Shown here piece by piece: positions 8,153 through 16,680 of a stretch of 64,000 bases of DNA (positions are counted from its first letter, which is position 1; every line of letters begins with the position of its first letter). Origin of the DNA: Thermoleophilaceae bacterium (GTDB lineage: Bacteria > Actinomycetota > Thermoleophilia > Solirubrobacterales > Thermoleophilaceae); contig JAUJNT010000001.1 in assembly GCA_030448005.1 (NCBI GenBank), forward strand, positions 890,423 to 954,422, in the 5' to 3' direction. The translations under genes were made by a program, and so were the position numbers. Below the pieces are notes generated by a model. It worked only from the letters and a program-made list of their open reading frames with translations, ran no database searches and was not told where the DNA came from.

Positions 8153-9049
8153 ATGGTCCCGAGGACGCGCCATTTCACCCACGACGGGCACAGGTTCGTA
8201 TTCGACGAGTACGGCAGCGGAGACCGCCCCGTCGTGCTCCTGCCGGGCCTCCTGCTCTCGCGCAAGATGCACGGCCCGCTGGCCGAGACGCTCGCGGAGC
8301 GCGGCTACCGGGTCCTCTGCCTTGACCCTCTCGGCCATGGCGACTCCGACCGGCCGACCGAGATGTGGAACTACTCGATGACCATCTTCGGCGCCCAGGC
8401 CCTGGCGCTGATGGACCACCTGGAGCTGGACAGGGCGGTCGTGGGCGGCACGTCCCTGGGAGCAAACGCGGCCCTCGAGGCCGCCGCGCTCGACCAGGAC
8501 CGCCTCCAGGGAATGCTGATCGAGATGCCGGTGCTGGACAACGCCCTGCTCGCCTGCGCGGTCGTCTTCACGCCGCTCCTCGTGGGGCTGACATTCGGGG
8601 CCCCGCTCGCCCGCATGGCCGGCCGGGCGGCGAGCCTGGTCCCCCAGCGGGGCCCGCTGCTCGTCCAGCTGGCGCTCGACGCAATCAGGCAGGAGCCCAA
8701 GCCGTCGGCCTCGGTGCTTCAGGGGCTCTTCTTCGGCCGTGTGGCGCCGCCCCCGCTCGAGCGGGCCGCGCTCGAGCCGCCCGCGCTCATCATCGGTCAT
8801 GGCAGGGACCCGATCCACCCGTTCTCCGACTCCGACATGCTGATGAACGACCTGCCGAACGCGACGCTGCTCGAGGCCTCCTCGATCCTCGAGCTGCGGA
8901 TCGCGCCGGACCGCCTGACCGCGGAGATCACAAGCTTCATCGATGGGTGCTGGGAAAGGCCGAAGCAGCGCCTCGCACGCCGCAGGACGCCACGCCCGGC
9001 GCGACCGGACGGCTCCCATGCGCGCGGTGGGGGCCGGCGTCCCGCTTGA
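8153..9049 (+). CDS. Alpha/beta hydrolase fold protein
   Basis: 298 residues from ATG 8153, eleven bases after the esterase stop. It shows 'VLLPGLLLSRKMHGPLAETL' (oxyanion loop), 'CLDPLGHGDSDRP', nucleophile elbow 'VGGTSLGANAAL' with serine, and a late acidic loop 'IIGHGRDPIHPFSDSD'. The usual catalytic histidine near the C-terminus is not evident: the corresponding strand reads 'EASSILELRIAPDRL'. A histidine at GHGRDP or DPIHP is the only nearby candidate. It may be an atypical triad or a non-hydrolytic member. The last 30 residues are basic and disordered. Probably cotranscribed with the two genes before it. Confidence 0.8.
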   Translation: MVPRTRHFTHDGHRFVFDEYGSGDRPVVLLPGLLLSRKMHGPLAETLAERGYRVLCLDPLGHGDSDRPTEMWNYSMTIFGAQALALMDHLELDRAVVGGTSLGANAALEAAALDQDRLQGMLIEMPVLDNALLACAVVFTPLLVGLTFGAPLARMAGRAASLVPQRGPLLVQLALDAIRQEPKPSASVLQGLFFGRVAPPPLERAALEPPALIIGHGRDPIHPFSDSDMLMNDLPNATLLEASSILELRIAPDRLTAEITSFIDGCWERPKQRLARRRTPRPARPDGSHARGGGRRPA

Positions 9050-9133
9050 ACGGGCGGTCGCTCACCAGAAAGAGCATCCGGTCAGACGGTCGGCGTCCGG
9101 GATGTCCCTCCGGCGATGCGCCGCGAATACCGG

Positions 9134-10128
9134 CTAGCGCACCCCGCGCACGACCAGGCGCCGGCGCACCGCCACGGTGCCCGTCGCCGTCCGAAGGGTG
9201 ACGCGCACGGTCACGCGGCGCGGCAGCCGCCGCCCGGCCCGCAGCGGCACCCGCACGACCCTCCAGCGCCCCGCCCGCACCGCCGTCCACGCCGACCGGC
9301 GGCCAGCGAAGACAGCCCGCACCTTGCCGTCCTGGGCGGCACGCACCCGCACGCGCAGTTTACGACCGATCCGCCGCGCGGTGGCGGCGAGCGCCGGAGC
9401 GGGCGGCGCCGCGGCGAGCGGCGCAGGCGACATATTCAGCGGACTCGGAGGGGCCTTGAACCCGCACCCTCTGATTCGGAAGTCGGGGGCAAACCACGCG
9501 ATGCTGCACGGGTCGCCGTAGCGGTCCTTGCGCGGCGCGCGGATCGACAGGGCATAGTGCCGGCGACTCCCGTCGGCGGCGGTGGTGACGATCGCGAACG
9601 CCAGCCCATTCCCGGCCCGCGCGAGAGCCGGCGGGAGCGTGACCGCGTGGGTCATCTGTGCTGCGTCGGTGGGCTCGCCGAGCACCGGGCCGAACTCCGT
9701 CTCGTTGCGCACGAGCTGGCCGTCGTTTGGCCCCGGCGGCGGCGCAGGCCCACCCCCCGGCGGTGGCGGCGGCACTGGCGTCCTTAGCCCAGGGGGAAGT
9801 TGGTCGTCGCGGCCACCTCGACCGACTCGAGCGCCACGCCTGAATGTAGGAGCAGCCGGTCGCCGGCCGCGACCTCGAGCACGGGTCGCCAGTCGCCGCC
9901 CGGCCCCGGCCAGGCACCAAAGCCGCACGTCCCGCCCTCGCCGTTTGCCTCGGGAGCGTCATAGATGTCGGCGCACGACCCGCGCGCCGACACGACCAGC
10001 GGCGGCTGCGGAGCGCTCGAGATCATCGCGGGCTGCCCAGCGCTCTCGACGCGCAACTCGGCCGCCGCCGGATCGGCGAGGACAAGGAGGAGGGCCGCAA
10101 CCGAGCCGAGCCACGGCAGCGGGCGCAC
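9134..10128 (-). pseudogene. Secreted protein interrupted by a frameshift
   Basis: The first part (10128 to 9784) encodes a signal peptide, 'MRPLPWLGSVAALLLVLADP' with an AAA cleavage site, then about 90 residues ending in 'LLLHSGVALESVEVAATTNF' and a TAA. Shifting by one base at the five-C run near 9790 (minus strand reads ttccccctggg) opens a second frame that continues as 'PPGLRTPVPPPPPGG', 'NDGQLVRNETEFGPVLG', 'GLAFAIVTTAADGSRRHYAL' and a long Arg/Val-rich beta-type tail to 9134. The two halves read like one secreted beta-rich protein. Either a true frameshift mutation or a sequencing or assembly error in the C-run would explain it. No family recognised. Confidence 0.55.
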
Positions 10129-10215
10129 GGGTCAAACGTACCACCGCACGACCGAGCACAGGTGGACCAACCTTTGCTTTGCGCTTTCTTGAAGCGATCG
10201 AACACGATCGCCCCA

Positions 10216-10257
10216 CGGCTGAAAGAGCCCGAGCGCGAGAACGCGCGGCTAAAGAGA
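10216..10257 (+). pseudogene. Fragment resembling IS3-family OrfA coiled coil
   Basis: Within the otherwise non-coding stretch 10129-10366, 14 codons read RLKEPERENARLKR. This closely follows the leucine-zipper segment typical of IS3-family OrfA proteins, where RLKELE-ENARLKR is common. No orfB, DDE motif or terminal inverted repeats are visible, so at most this is a decayed stub. The match is short and could be chance, since charged helices are common here. The rest of the 240-base gap holds nothing else I can support. Confidence 0.35.
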
Positions 10258-10366
10258 GGAGAGATCCCACGCGGATCCGACCGGGCGAGTCCTGGTGGCG
10301 ACCGCCCAGAGATCGCTAAGGAGTGCGCTCCACCGCTCGAAGGGCGCTCGACTACCCTTCCGCGCG

Positions 10367-11089
10367 ATGGCGAGCCGCAAGGACCAGAAGGCAGAGCTGC
10401 GCAGGGAGCGGGAGGAGCGCGAGGCCGCGGCCAAGGCGGCCGCGCGCCGCCGGCGCCTGATCGGCTACGCCGCGGGCGCCGCGGTGGTGCTGGCGGCGCT
10501 GATCGTGGCGGGGGTCCTGCTCGCCTCGGGCAAGGACGAGGGAGGACAGGGGATGTCCGGCTCGGGGGCGGTACTCCCCGAGGACGGCGAGGTCCCCGAC
10601 CAGAAGGTGACCGACCTCGAGGAGGCGGCGAAGGACGCGGGGTGCGAGCTCGAGAGCGTCAGGGCAAAGAGCCGCGAGCACACCGGAGATCTGGCCGAAA
10701 GCGTGACCTACGACTCCAAGCCGCCGGCCTCCGGCAAGCACTACGAGGTCGCAGCCGAGGACGGCGAATACGAGGATCCCCGCGACGTCAAGGAGCTCGT
10801 GCACGCCCTCGAGCACGGCCGGGTGATCATCTGGTTCAGGAAGACGCTCCCCGCCGACGAGCGGGCGAACCTGAAGGCCCTCTTCGACGAGGATCCCTAC
10901 CAGATGATCATCACCCCCGACCCCACCAGAATGACCTACGCCGTGGCGGCAACAGCCTGGACCGCAGACCCTCAGCCCAACGGCACCGGGCAGCTGCTCG
11001 GCTGCCCCCGCTTCACGCCTGCGGTGTTCGACGCAATCCGCGCGTTCAAGGACGAGCACCGCAGCAACGGGCCGGAGGCGGTGCCCTAG
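10367..11089 (+). CDS. DUF3105 membrane-anchored protein
   Basis: 240 residues from ATG 10367 (MASRKDQKAELRRERE). A basic, charged cytosolic N-terminus leads into one transmembrane helix, 'LIGYAAGAAVVLAALIVAGV' around residues 35-55. The outside domain carries the DUF3105 hallmarks: 'YDSKPPASGKHYEVAAEDG', 'KELVHALEHGRVIIWF', 'RMTYAVAATAW' and a late cysteine in 'LLGCPRF'. The family is common in actinobacteria, often with a conserved GxHxPxxx-like pocket, and has no known activity. Earlier in-frame starts add a low-complexity leader and are less likely. Confidence 0.82.
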   Translation: MASRKDQKAELRREREEREAAAKAAARRRRLIGYAAGAAVVLAALIVAGVLLASGKDEGGQGMSGSGAVLPEDGEVPDQKVTDLEEAAKDAGCELESVRAKSREHTGDLAESVTYDSKPPASGKHYEVAAEDGEYEDPRDVKELVHALEHGRVIIWFRKTLPADERANLKALFDEDPYQMIITPDPTRMTYAVAATAWTADPQPNGTGQLLGCPRFTPAVFDAIRAFKDEHRSNGPEAVP

Positions 11090-11153
11090 CAGGCCCCCTG
11101 GGAGACCGCGCGAGCAGCTCGCGCGGAACCCGGCGGAAGGTGGCTCGCGCCGT

Positions 11154-11213
11154 CTACAGAAGGACGATGACGAGGATGATGATGAGAAGCAGTGCTCCGA
11201 TTCCGATGTACAT
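11154..11213 (-). CDS. 19-residue hydrophobic membrane micropeptide
   Basis: A complete minus-strand frame, ATG at 11213 to TAG at 11154, encodes MYIGIGALLLIIILVIVLL, one almost unbroken transmembrane helix. A strong ribosome binding site, AAGGAAAGGAG, ends about six bases before the ATG. That is better than most sites in this window and is the main reason to call it. Very short MYIG.../MSLG...-type hydrophobic proteins are known from actinobacteria and proteobacteria, with no defined function. It lies alone between the DUF3105 gene and the lipoprotein gene. The rest of 11090-11399 shows no other gene. Confidence 0.6.
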   Translation of the reverse strand: MYIGIGALLLIIILVIVLL

Positions 11214-11394
11214 GGGGGCTCCTTTCCTTTTGGTGGTCACCCCTCTCATCGACCGTGGCGACGTAAGCCTTTAACGCCGCCGTCCCCCCTCACTCGTCGG
11301 CCAGATCCGTCGGTCGGCCCCGAGCGCAACCGTCGAATATCCGTCGGGTGCGCGCTCCGGGGAAGTTACCAATCGCCGAGAGCGGGGCACTAGT

Positions 11395-11406
11395 GGCTCA
11401 TGAGCC
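11395..11406. promoter_or_regulatory. Perfect 12-base palindrome over a start codon
   Basis: GGCTCATGAGCC is its own reverse complement and is centred on the ATG (11400-11402) of the cupredoxin-like lipoprotein gene. It could hide or regulate the start codon or be a protein site, or be chance. No clear ribosome binding site precedes this ATG. Confidence 0.2.
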
Positions 11407-12005
11407 CCCTGAAAAGGATCTTCATCGTTCTGGTTGTCGCTTCGTTGGGAGGGCTCAGCGCCGTTGTGGTCACCGCGTGCGGCGAAGACGACATCGTCGG
11501 TGACGACGACGAGCGGGTCGAGATCTCGCTGACCGAGCGCGATCTTTCACCCGGGCGTGTCGAGGTCAGGCCCGGTGAGATCGAGTTCGTCGTTGAGAAC
11601 GACGGGAACCGCGTCCATGCGTTCGCCGTCGAGACCCCGGACGGCATCGAGCGCACCAAGGACCTCGAGCCCGGTGAGACGGAGACCGTCACCGTCAACC
11701 TGCCAGACGGCAAGTACAAGATGTACGACCCGCTCGGCGACTACCGCGCGCGTGGCGTGCGCGGCACCGTCGTCGTCACGTCCGACGACACGAGCACCGT
11801 CAGGGAGCGGACCGTCACAGAGCGCACCGTCGAGGAGGAGCCGCCGGAGGGCGATGAACCGCCCGTGACGGTGACGGAGAGGGAGCGGGAGGTCCAACCG
11901 CCCCCCCGGCCTCGACCCCAGCGCCCGCCCCCCCCGCCGCCGCCGGCGCCCGCCCCGGAGGAAGCCCCGGTAGAGCCGACGCCGACGCCGCCGACCAGCC
12001 CGTAG
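11400..12005 (+). CDS. Lipoprotein with cupredoxin-like domain and proline-rich tail
   Basis: 201 residues. The N-terminus 'MSPLKRIFIVLVVASLGGLS' with 'VVVTACGEDD' is a lipoprotein signal with cysteine at about residue 27. Residues 40-125 form a plastocyanin/cupredoxin_1-like beta sandwich ('VEVRPGEIEFVVENDGNRVH', 'GETETVTVNLPDGKYKMYDP'). The usual copper-ligand cysteine is missing: the C-x-x-x-H-x-x-x-M end is replaced by 'YDPLGDYRARG', so copper binding is doubtful. The last 70 residues are Glu/Arg- and then Pro-rich (runs of six prolines), probably spanning peptidoglycan. It is an extracytoplasmic, membrane-tethered protein of unknown function. Confidence 0.75.
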   Translation: MSPLKRIFIVLVVASLGGLSAVVVTACGEDDIVGDDDERVEISLTERDLSPGRVEVRPGEIEFVVENDGNRVHAFAVETPDGIERTKDLEPGETETVTVNLPDGKYKMYDPLGDYRARGVRGTVVVTSDDTSTVRERTVTERTVEEEPPEGDEPPVTVTEREREVQPPPRPRPQRPPPPPPPAPAPEEAPVEPTPTPPTSP

Positions 12006-12095
12006 CAGGGCCCGCCGCCCCTGTCGGCGAGAGGCGGATTGCAGCGCGGCGGTTTGCAAGGTTTCGTTCAAAAGCGCACCTGAGCGTCTGACACC

Positions 12096-13886
12096 GTGTT
12101 CCCCCCTGTGGTGAAGCGCTCTCTGGCCACCGCCGTGCTCGTCTGCGTCCTCCTGCTCGGGGCGGTGGCCGCCCCTGCGCTCTCGCTGGCGCCCTGGCGG
12201 GCCGAGCCGGTGGACTTCTCCGTGGTGGCGCCCGCCGGCGCGCTGCTCGGCGAGGCGACGACTCGCGGGGCCGGCGTGGTCTCGCGTCCGCTGCGGGCGC
12301 CCAAGCGCTTCAACCTCGTGGGCCTGACATGGGCGCAGGGCGAGGAGCAGCCGGGCATCGCCGTGCGCACCCGCACCGACGCGGGCGCGTGGTCTCGCTG
12401 GGCGACGCTGCACGCCCAGCCAGAGGACGGGCCGGACCCCGGCACCGAGCCCGGTGCTCGTGGAGCGTCCGCCCCGTCCTGGGTGGGAGAGGCCGACTGG
12501 GTCCAGTACAGGCTTACCGAGCGTCCGCGGGGCCTGAGGCTCAACTTCGTGAACGTCCGCGGCAGCGCGACTGCGGCAGACCGGGCCCGAAGCGCCGTGC
12601 GCCGTGTGGCAAACGCGGGCGTGTCGTCGATCGCCGGTCTCGCGCAGGCGGTCGGTGCACGGGCGGGCGAGCCCGCGCCCCGGATAGTCCCGCGGTCCGC
12701 CTGGGGAGCCGCGGACTGCCCGCCTCGAGTCGCGCCCGACCTCGGCGAGGTGCGCGCCGCATTCGTTCACCACACCGTGAACTTGAACGACTACTCCCGC
12801 GAGGAGGCAGCAGACGTGGTGCTCGGGATCTGCCGCTTTCATCGCAACACCAACGGCTGGAACGACATCGGCTACAACTTCTTGGTCGACCGCTTTGGCA
12901 CGATCTACGAGGGCCGGGCGGGCGGGATCGACCAGGCCGTGGTCGGTGCCCAGGCGCAGGGGTACAACGAGCAGTCGACCGGCATAGCCAACCTCGGCAC
13001 GTTCTCGAGCGTCAGGCAGTCCCCGCAGGCGCTTGCCGCGATGGCGCGCCTCATCCGCTGGAAGCTGCCCGTCCACGGGATGCCCACGTCCGGGACGGCC
13101 ACCCTCGTGAGCGCCGGTGGGTCGACCAACAGGTATCCGGCCGGACGATCGCTCCGGCTCCAGCGCGTGATCGGTCACCGCGACACGGGGGCGACGGCCT
13201 GCCCCGGGGAGGCCCTCTACTCCCAGCTCCCCGAGCTTCGGCGCCTCGTGGGAAACGTGGCCCCCAGCGGCGTGGCCACGCGGGTGCTCGGCCGGGTGGC
13301 CAGCCGAACCGTGCCGTTCGGGGGCACGGTGCCGGTCGCCGGCACCCTGACGGTGTCCGGCGGAGCGCCGCTAGCGCGCCAGCCCGTGCAGGTCCAGGCG
13401 CTGATCGGCCGCCGGTGGCGCGCGGTGGCCGAGGCCTCGACAGGCAACGCGGGTGAGATCGGGGCGATCATCAAGCCCATGCGCAACAGATCGCTGAGGC
13501 TGCGCTACGGGGGCCTCGGTGAGCTCCGTGCCGCCACCTCACCCACCTTCTCCGTGGGCGTACGGCCGCTGCTGGCGCTCTCGCCAACTGTCCGCGCCGT
13601 GGCACGCGGTACGCGCGTGGTGGTGCGCGGACGTGTCCGGCCGCGCAAGGCGCGCGTCATCCAGGTGCTCCAGCGAAAGCGCGGAGCGCGCTTTAGCACG
13701 GTCGCGACCTACGCGGTGAGGACCCGCCGCGACGGGCGCTTCCGCGGAACCTTCGTGCCGGCCCGCAGCGGCACCTACCGCTTCTTCATCGTGGCGAGAG
13801 GCGACCGCTCCACCGCCCGGGCGGCCACCCGCAAGCTGTCCCTGCGCGTCGGGCGCTCCCGCGGTGGCGGTGCCGCGGCCCCCTAG
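12096..13886 (+). CDS. Secreted PGRP/amidase-type peptidoglycan hydrolase
   Basis: Up to 596 residues; GTG codons at 12096, 12108 and 12111 all precede the same signal peptide 'KRSLATAVLVCVLLLGAVAA'. Residues about 190-390 hold a peptidoglycan-recognition/amidase_2 domain: 'PRIVPRSAWGAADCPPR', 'VRAAFVHHTVNLNDY' (zinc histidine), 'NGWNDIGYNFLVDRFGTIYE', 'GIANLGTF' and the late 'VIGHRDTGATACPGEALY' with the second zinc histidine and cysteine. This matches N-acetylmuramoyl-L-alanine amidases of the actinobacterial PGRP type. The C-terminal 190 residues are Arg-rich beta-sandwich repeats, probably for wall attachment. Stop overlaps the opposing sugar-transferase stop. Confidence 0.88.
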   Translation: MFPPVVKRSLATAVLVCVLLLGAVAAPALSLAPWRAEPVDFSVVAPAGALLGEATTRGAGVVSRPLRAPKRFNLVGLTWAQGEEQPGIAVRTRTDAGAWSRWATLHAQPEDGPDPGTEPGARGASAPSWVGEADWVQYRLTERPRGLRLNFVNVRGSATAADRARSAVRRVANAGVSSIAGLAQAVGARAGEPAPRIVPRSAWGAADCPPRVAPDLGEVRAAFVHHTVNLNDYSREEAADVVLGICRFHRNTNGWNDIGYNFLVDRFGTIYEGRAGGIDQAVVGAQAQGYNEQSTGIANLGTFSSVRQSPQALAAMARLIRWKLPVHGMPTSGTATLVSAGGSTNRYPAGRSLRLQRVIGHRDTGATACPGEALYSQLPELRRLVGNVAPSGVATRVLGRVASRTVPFGGTVPVAGTLTVSGGAPLARQPVQVQALIGRRWRAVAEASTGNAGEIGAIIKPMRNRSLRLRYGGLGELRAATSPTFSVGVRPLLALSPTVRAVARGTRVVVRGRVRPRKARVIQVLQRKRGARFSTVATYAVRTRRDGRFRGTFVPARSGTYRFFIVARGDRSTARAATRKLSLRVGRSRGGGAAAP

Positions 13887-14470
13887 CCGCCCCAGCCCTG
13901 CTCGAGCTCCGAGCTGTAGAGACCCTTCCCAGTGGCCAGCAGCTTCACGGTGCGGCCCAGGATCCGCAGGTCGAGCGCTAGCGAGCGGTGCTCCACGTAC
14001 CAGACGTCGAGCTCGATGCGCTCGGGCCACGAGAGCGAGGCCCGCCCGTTGACCTGCGCCCAGCCGGTGATGCCCGGGCGCACCTCGAGCCGGCGGCGCT
14101 GGTGTGGCGTGTAGCGGTCCACCTGCACGCTCACCGTCGGGCGGGGGCCGACCACCGCCAGGTCACCCTGAAGCACGTTGAAGAGGTTGGGCAGCTCGTC
14201 GAGGGAGAAGCGGCGCAGCAGCCAGCCGACGCGGGTTATCCGCGGATCGCGGTCCTCGATGTAGAGCCCGGCACCTTGGTGCTCGGCCCCGACCACCATC
14301 GTCCGCAGCTTCCAGAGCTCGAAGGGGACGCCGTGCCTGCCGACGCGCGCATGGCGGTAGAAGACCGGTCCGGGGGAGTCGAGCCGGATGGCGATCGCCG
14401 CCGCGAGGAGGACCGGCGAGCTCACCAGGAGCGCCGCGGCGGCCACGATCACGTCGAGCGCGCGGTTCAC
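13883..14470 (-). CDS. Undecaprenyl-phosphate sugar phosphotransferase (short form)
   Basis: 195 residues, the minimal bacterial sugar transferase (PglC/WcaJ C-terminal domain type). One N-terminal membrane helix ('LDVIVAAAALLVSSPVLLAA') is followed by 'PGPVFYRHARVGRHGVPFEL', 'LRRFSLDELPNLFNVLQGDL', 'VVGPRP' and 'RPGITGWAQVNGR'. These carry the conserved aspartate-glutamate pair and arginine-proline motifs. The enzyme transfers a sugar-1-phosphate to undecaprenyl phosphate and so starts a repeat unit. It is divergent from the glycosyltransferase cluster beginning 32 bases away, and is the likely initiator for that cluster. Confidence 0.93.
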   Translation of the reverse strand: MNRALDVIVAAAALLVSSPVLLAAAIAIRLDSPGPVFYRHARVGRHGVPFELWKLRTMVVGAEHQGAGLYIEDRDPRITRVGWLLRRFSLDELPNLFNVLQGDLAVVGPRPTVSVQVDRYTPHQRRRLEVRPGITGWAQVNGRASLSWPERIELDVWYVEHRSLALDLRILGRTVKLLATGKGLYSSELEQGWGG

Positions 14471-14502
14471 GCCGCAGGCGCTGGGTTACGGTGCCTTGTC
14501 AC

Positions 14503-15702
14503 GTGCGAATCCTCTACCTGCATCAGTTCTTCTTGACCCGGGAGGGCTCGGGGGGCACCCGCTCCTACGAGTTCGCGCGCCATCTGGTCCGCGCGGGCCA
14601 CGAGGTGGTGATGGTAACCGCGGGATCCGGGGGCACCCGGACCGTGGAGGGCATCACCGTGCACTCGGTGCGCGGCGGCTACGGCGACTACGTGAAGGCC
14701 ACCTCGATGGCCTACCCGCGCCGGATCGCGTCCTTTTTCCGCTTCGCGGCCGGGGCCGCCGCCGCCGTGCTCTCAGAGGAGGCGCCCGACGTGGTGCTCG
14801 CCACCTCGCCTCCGCTTACGATGGCCCTTCCGGCAATCGCCGCGGCGCGGCGACACCGCGCGCCGCTCGTCTTCGAGGTGCGCGACCTGTGGCCCGAGGC
14901 GCCGATCCAGATGGGCGCGCTCACGAGCCCCGCGGCCCAGCGCCTCGCGCGCGTGATCGAGCGGACGGTCTACAGCGAGTCGGCCCACGTGGTCGCTCTC
15001 TCGCCCGGCATCCGCGAGGGCGTGATAGGCGCGGGGGTCGCGCCGAAGGACGTGACGCTCATACCCAACGCATCCGACCTCGACCTCTTCTCGCCCACGC
15101 TCGACCCTGAGGGCCTGCGCGAGCGGCTCGGGCTCGAGGGCCGCTTCGTGTGCTCCTACTTCGGCACGATGGGCGAGGCCAACGACCTCTCCCAGGTAGT
15201 GGAGGCCGCGGCGCTGCTCGAGGCACGCGGCGAGGACTCGGTGGCCTTCGTGCTGCAGGGAGACGGCAAGCGCCGCACCGCCGTGGAGCAGGAGGTCCGC
15301 CGGCGCGGCCTGCGCAACGTGCTCTTGCTGCCTGCCGGGGACAAGCCCTCGGCCGCGCGGCTGGCGGCTGCGTCTGACGCATGCATGACGATCTTCAAGG
15401 ACGTGCCGATCCTCTCCACCAACTCGCCCAACAAGCTGTTCGACACCTTTGCCGCCGGCAGGCCGGCGGTGGTGAACACACCGGGGTGGCAGCGCGATCT
15501 GGTGGAGCGCCACGAGGCGGGCGTGTTTGCCCGTCCCGGAGACCCCGCCGACCTGGCCGCCCAGGTGCTCCGCCTACGCGACGACCCCGAGCTGGCAGCC
15601 GCCTATGGCCGCAACGCCCGCCGGCTGGCGGAGGGGGAGTTCGACCGTCGTCTGCTGGGCGAGCGGCTGCGCTCGGTGCTCGAGGACGCCGCCGCCGGGT
15701 GA
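14503..15702 (+). CDS. Family 4 glycosyltransferase (WbuB/WcaI-like)
   Basis: About 399 residues. GTG at 14503 (VRILYLHQFFLTREG) is preferred over the GTG at 14491 because family members start at RILYL. It has the GT-B layout: 'GGTRSYEFARHLVRAGHEV' in the N-domain acceptor loop, 'SYFGTMGEANDLSQVVEAA' starting the C-domain and 'APNKLFD'-like 'NSPNKLFDTFAAGRPAV' where the nucleotide-sugar EX7E-type region lies. This is the WbuB/WcaI group that adds GlcNAc-, FucNAc- or fucose-type sugars. The stop overlaps the next start (GTGA). Confidence 0.88.
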   Translation: MRILYLHQFFLTREGSGGTRSYEFARHLVRAGHEVVMVTAGSGGTRTVEGITVHSVRGGYGDYVKATSMAYPRRIASFFRFAAGAAAAVLSEEAPDVVLATSPPLTMALPAIAAARRHRAPLVFEVRDLWPEAPIQMGALTSPAAQRLARVIERTVYSESAHVVALSPGIREGVIGAGVAPKDVTLIPNASDLDLFSPTLDPEGLRERLGLEGRFVCSYFGTMGEANDLSQVVEAAALLEARGEDSVAFVLQGDGKRRTAVEQEVRRRGLRNVLLLPAGDKPSAARLAAASDACMTIFKDVPILSTNSPNKLFDTFAAGRPAVVNTPGWQRDLVERHEAGVFARPGDPADLAAQVLRLRDDPELAAAYGRNARRLAEGEFDRRLLGERLRSVLEDAAAG

Positions 15703-16679
15703 CCGCGACCGAACCCGCCGTGGACACCGCGACCGAACCCGCTGTGGACCTTTCCTACTGCGTCGTCAACACCAACGGGCGCGAGTACCTACTGGCCTGC
15801 CTGAGGGCGATCGAGCGCACCCAACCGCCCGGCGTGAAGCACGAGACGATCGTGCTCGACAACTGCTCGGACGACGGATCGCTCGCTGCCGTGGAGGCCG
15901 CCGGACACGACGTGAGGACGATCGCGCTCGGGAGGCGCACCGGCAAGGCGGAGAACGACTCGACGCTCCTGCGCGCCGCGCGCGGGCGCCTGTGCATGCT
16001 GCTCAACGAGGACGCGGAGCTGCAGGAGGGGGCCACCGCCACCTTGATCGCTGCGCTCGGAGAGGACGAGCGCGCGGCCGTGGCGGGGGCACAGCTGATC
16101 ACGAGCGCGGGCGCCACGAGCCCGTCGGCGTGGCGGCTGCCGGGTGTGGCGGTGGCGGTGGCGGGCGCGCTCTTCCTGCACCGGGCGTTCACCGTCCAGA
16201 GTGGCGGGAGCCGCACCCGGCGGGTGGGCTGGGTCCAGTCGAGCGCCATGCTCGTGCGCCGCGACGCGGCCGAGGAGGTCGGCTACCTCGACCCCGACTT
16301 CTTCGTGTACTCCGATGAGACCGACTTCTGCAAGCGGCTGCGCGACGCCGGGTGGAGGATCCTGCACGTGCCCGCGGCGCGCGCCGTGCACCACGATCAG
16401 CTGAGCAGCGACTCGGCAAGCGCGCGCCGCCGGCTCGTGGAGTTCCATCGCGGCCGTGACCGCTACCTGCGTAAGCACCTCTCGTCCGCTGAGCGCCTGG
16501 TGGTGCGGGCGCTTGGCTTCTGGTTCTACCTCGTGCGGGCGATCGCCGCCCTGGCCCTGCCGGGGCACGATCCCGGACGCTACCTGCTGCAGGCGCGGCA
16601 GGAGCTCCGCCCGGCGCGAGGCGAGGGCATCCGTGAGGCGGCCGAGGAATACAACCGGCGGGCGCGAATCGCCCCGTGA
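15699..16679 (+). CDS. Family 2 glycosyltransferase
   Basis: 326 residues, GTG at 15699 overlapping the previous stop by four bases. GT-A motifs are present: 'YCVVNTNGREYLLACLRAI', 'IVLDNCSDDGSLAAV', the DxD-like 'LLNEDAELQ' and 'DPDFFVYSDETDFCKRLRDA' (ED acceptor-site motif), then 'HDQ'. This is the rhamnosyl/Wbb-type group that extends O-antigen or galactan chains. Its first 16 residues hold a duplicated TATEPAVD (direct DNA repeat at about 15703-15746), probably a recent slippage duplication. A weak hydrophobic region near residue 270 may associate with the membrane. Confidence 0.9.
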   Translation: MTATEPAVDTATEPAVDLSYCVVNTNGREYLLACLRAIERTQPPGVKHETIVLDNCSDDGSLAAVEAAGHDVRTIALGRRTGKAENDSTLLRAARGRLCMLLNEDAELQEGATATLIAALGEDERAAVAGAQLITSAGATSPSAWRLPGVAVAVAGALFLHRAFTVQSGGSRTRRVGWVQSSAMLVRRDAAEEVGYLDPDFFVYSDETDFCKRLRDAGWRILHVPAARAVHHDQLSSDSASARRRLVEFHRGRDRYLRKHLSSAERLVVRALGFWFYLVRAIAALALPGHDPGRYLLQARQELRPARGEGIREAAEEYNRRARIAP

Positions 16680-16680
16680 G

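Noticed and set aside
11097-11153. A terminator after the DUF3105 gene
   Set aside because: Imperfect stem (gagcagctcgcgcgg region) without a T-run; not distinguishable from background GC-rich pairing.
15703-15746. Direct repeat at the GT2 start as an attachment site
   Set aside because: It is an in-frame coding duplication (TATEPAVD twice) with no flanking mobile gene; slippage is enough.
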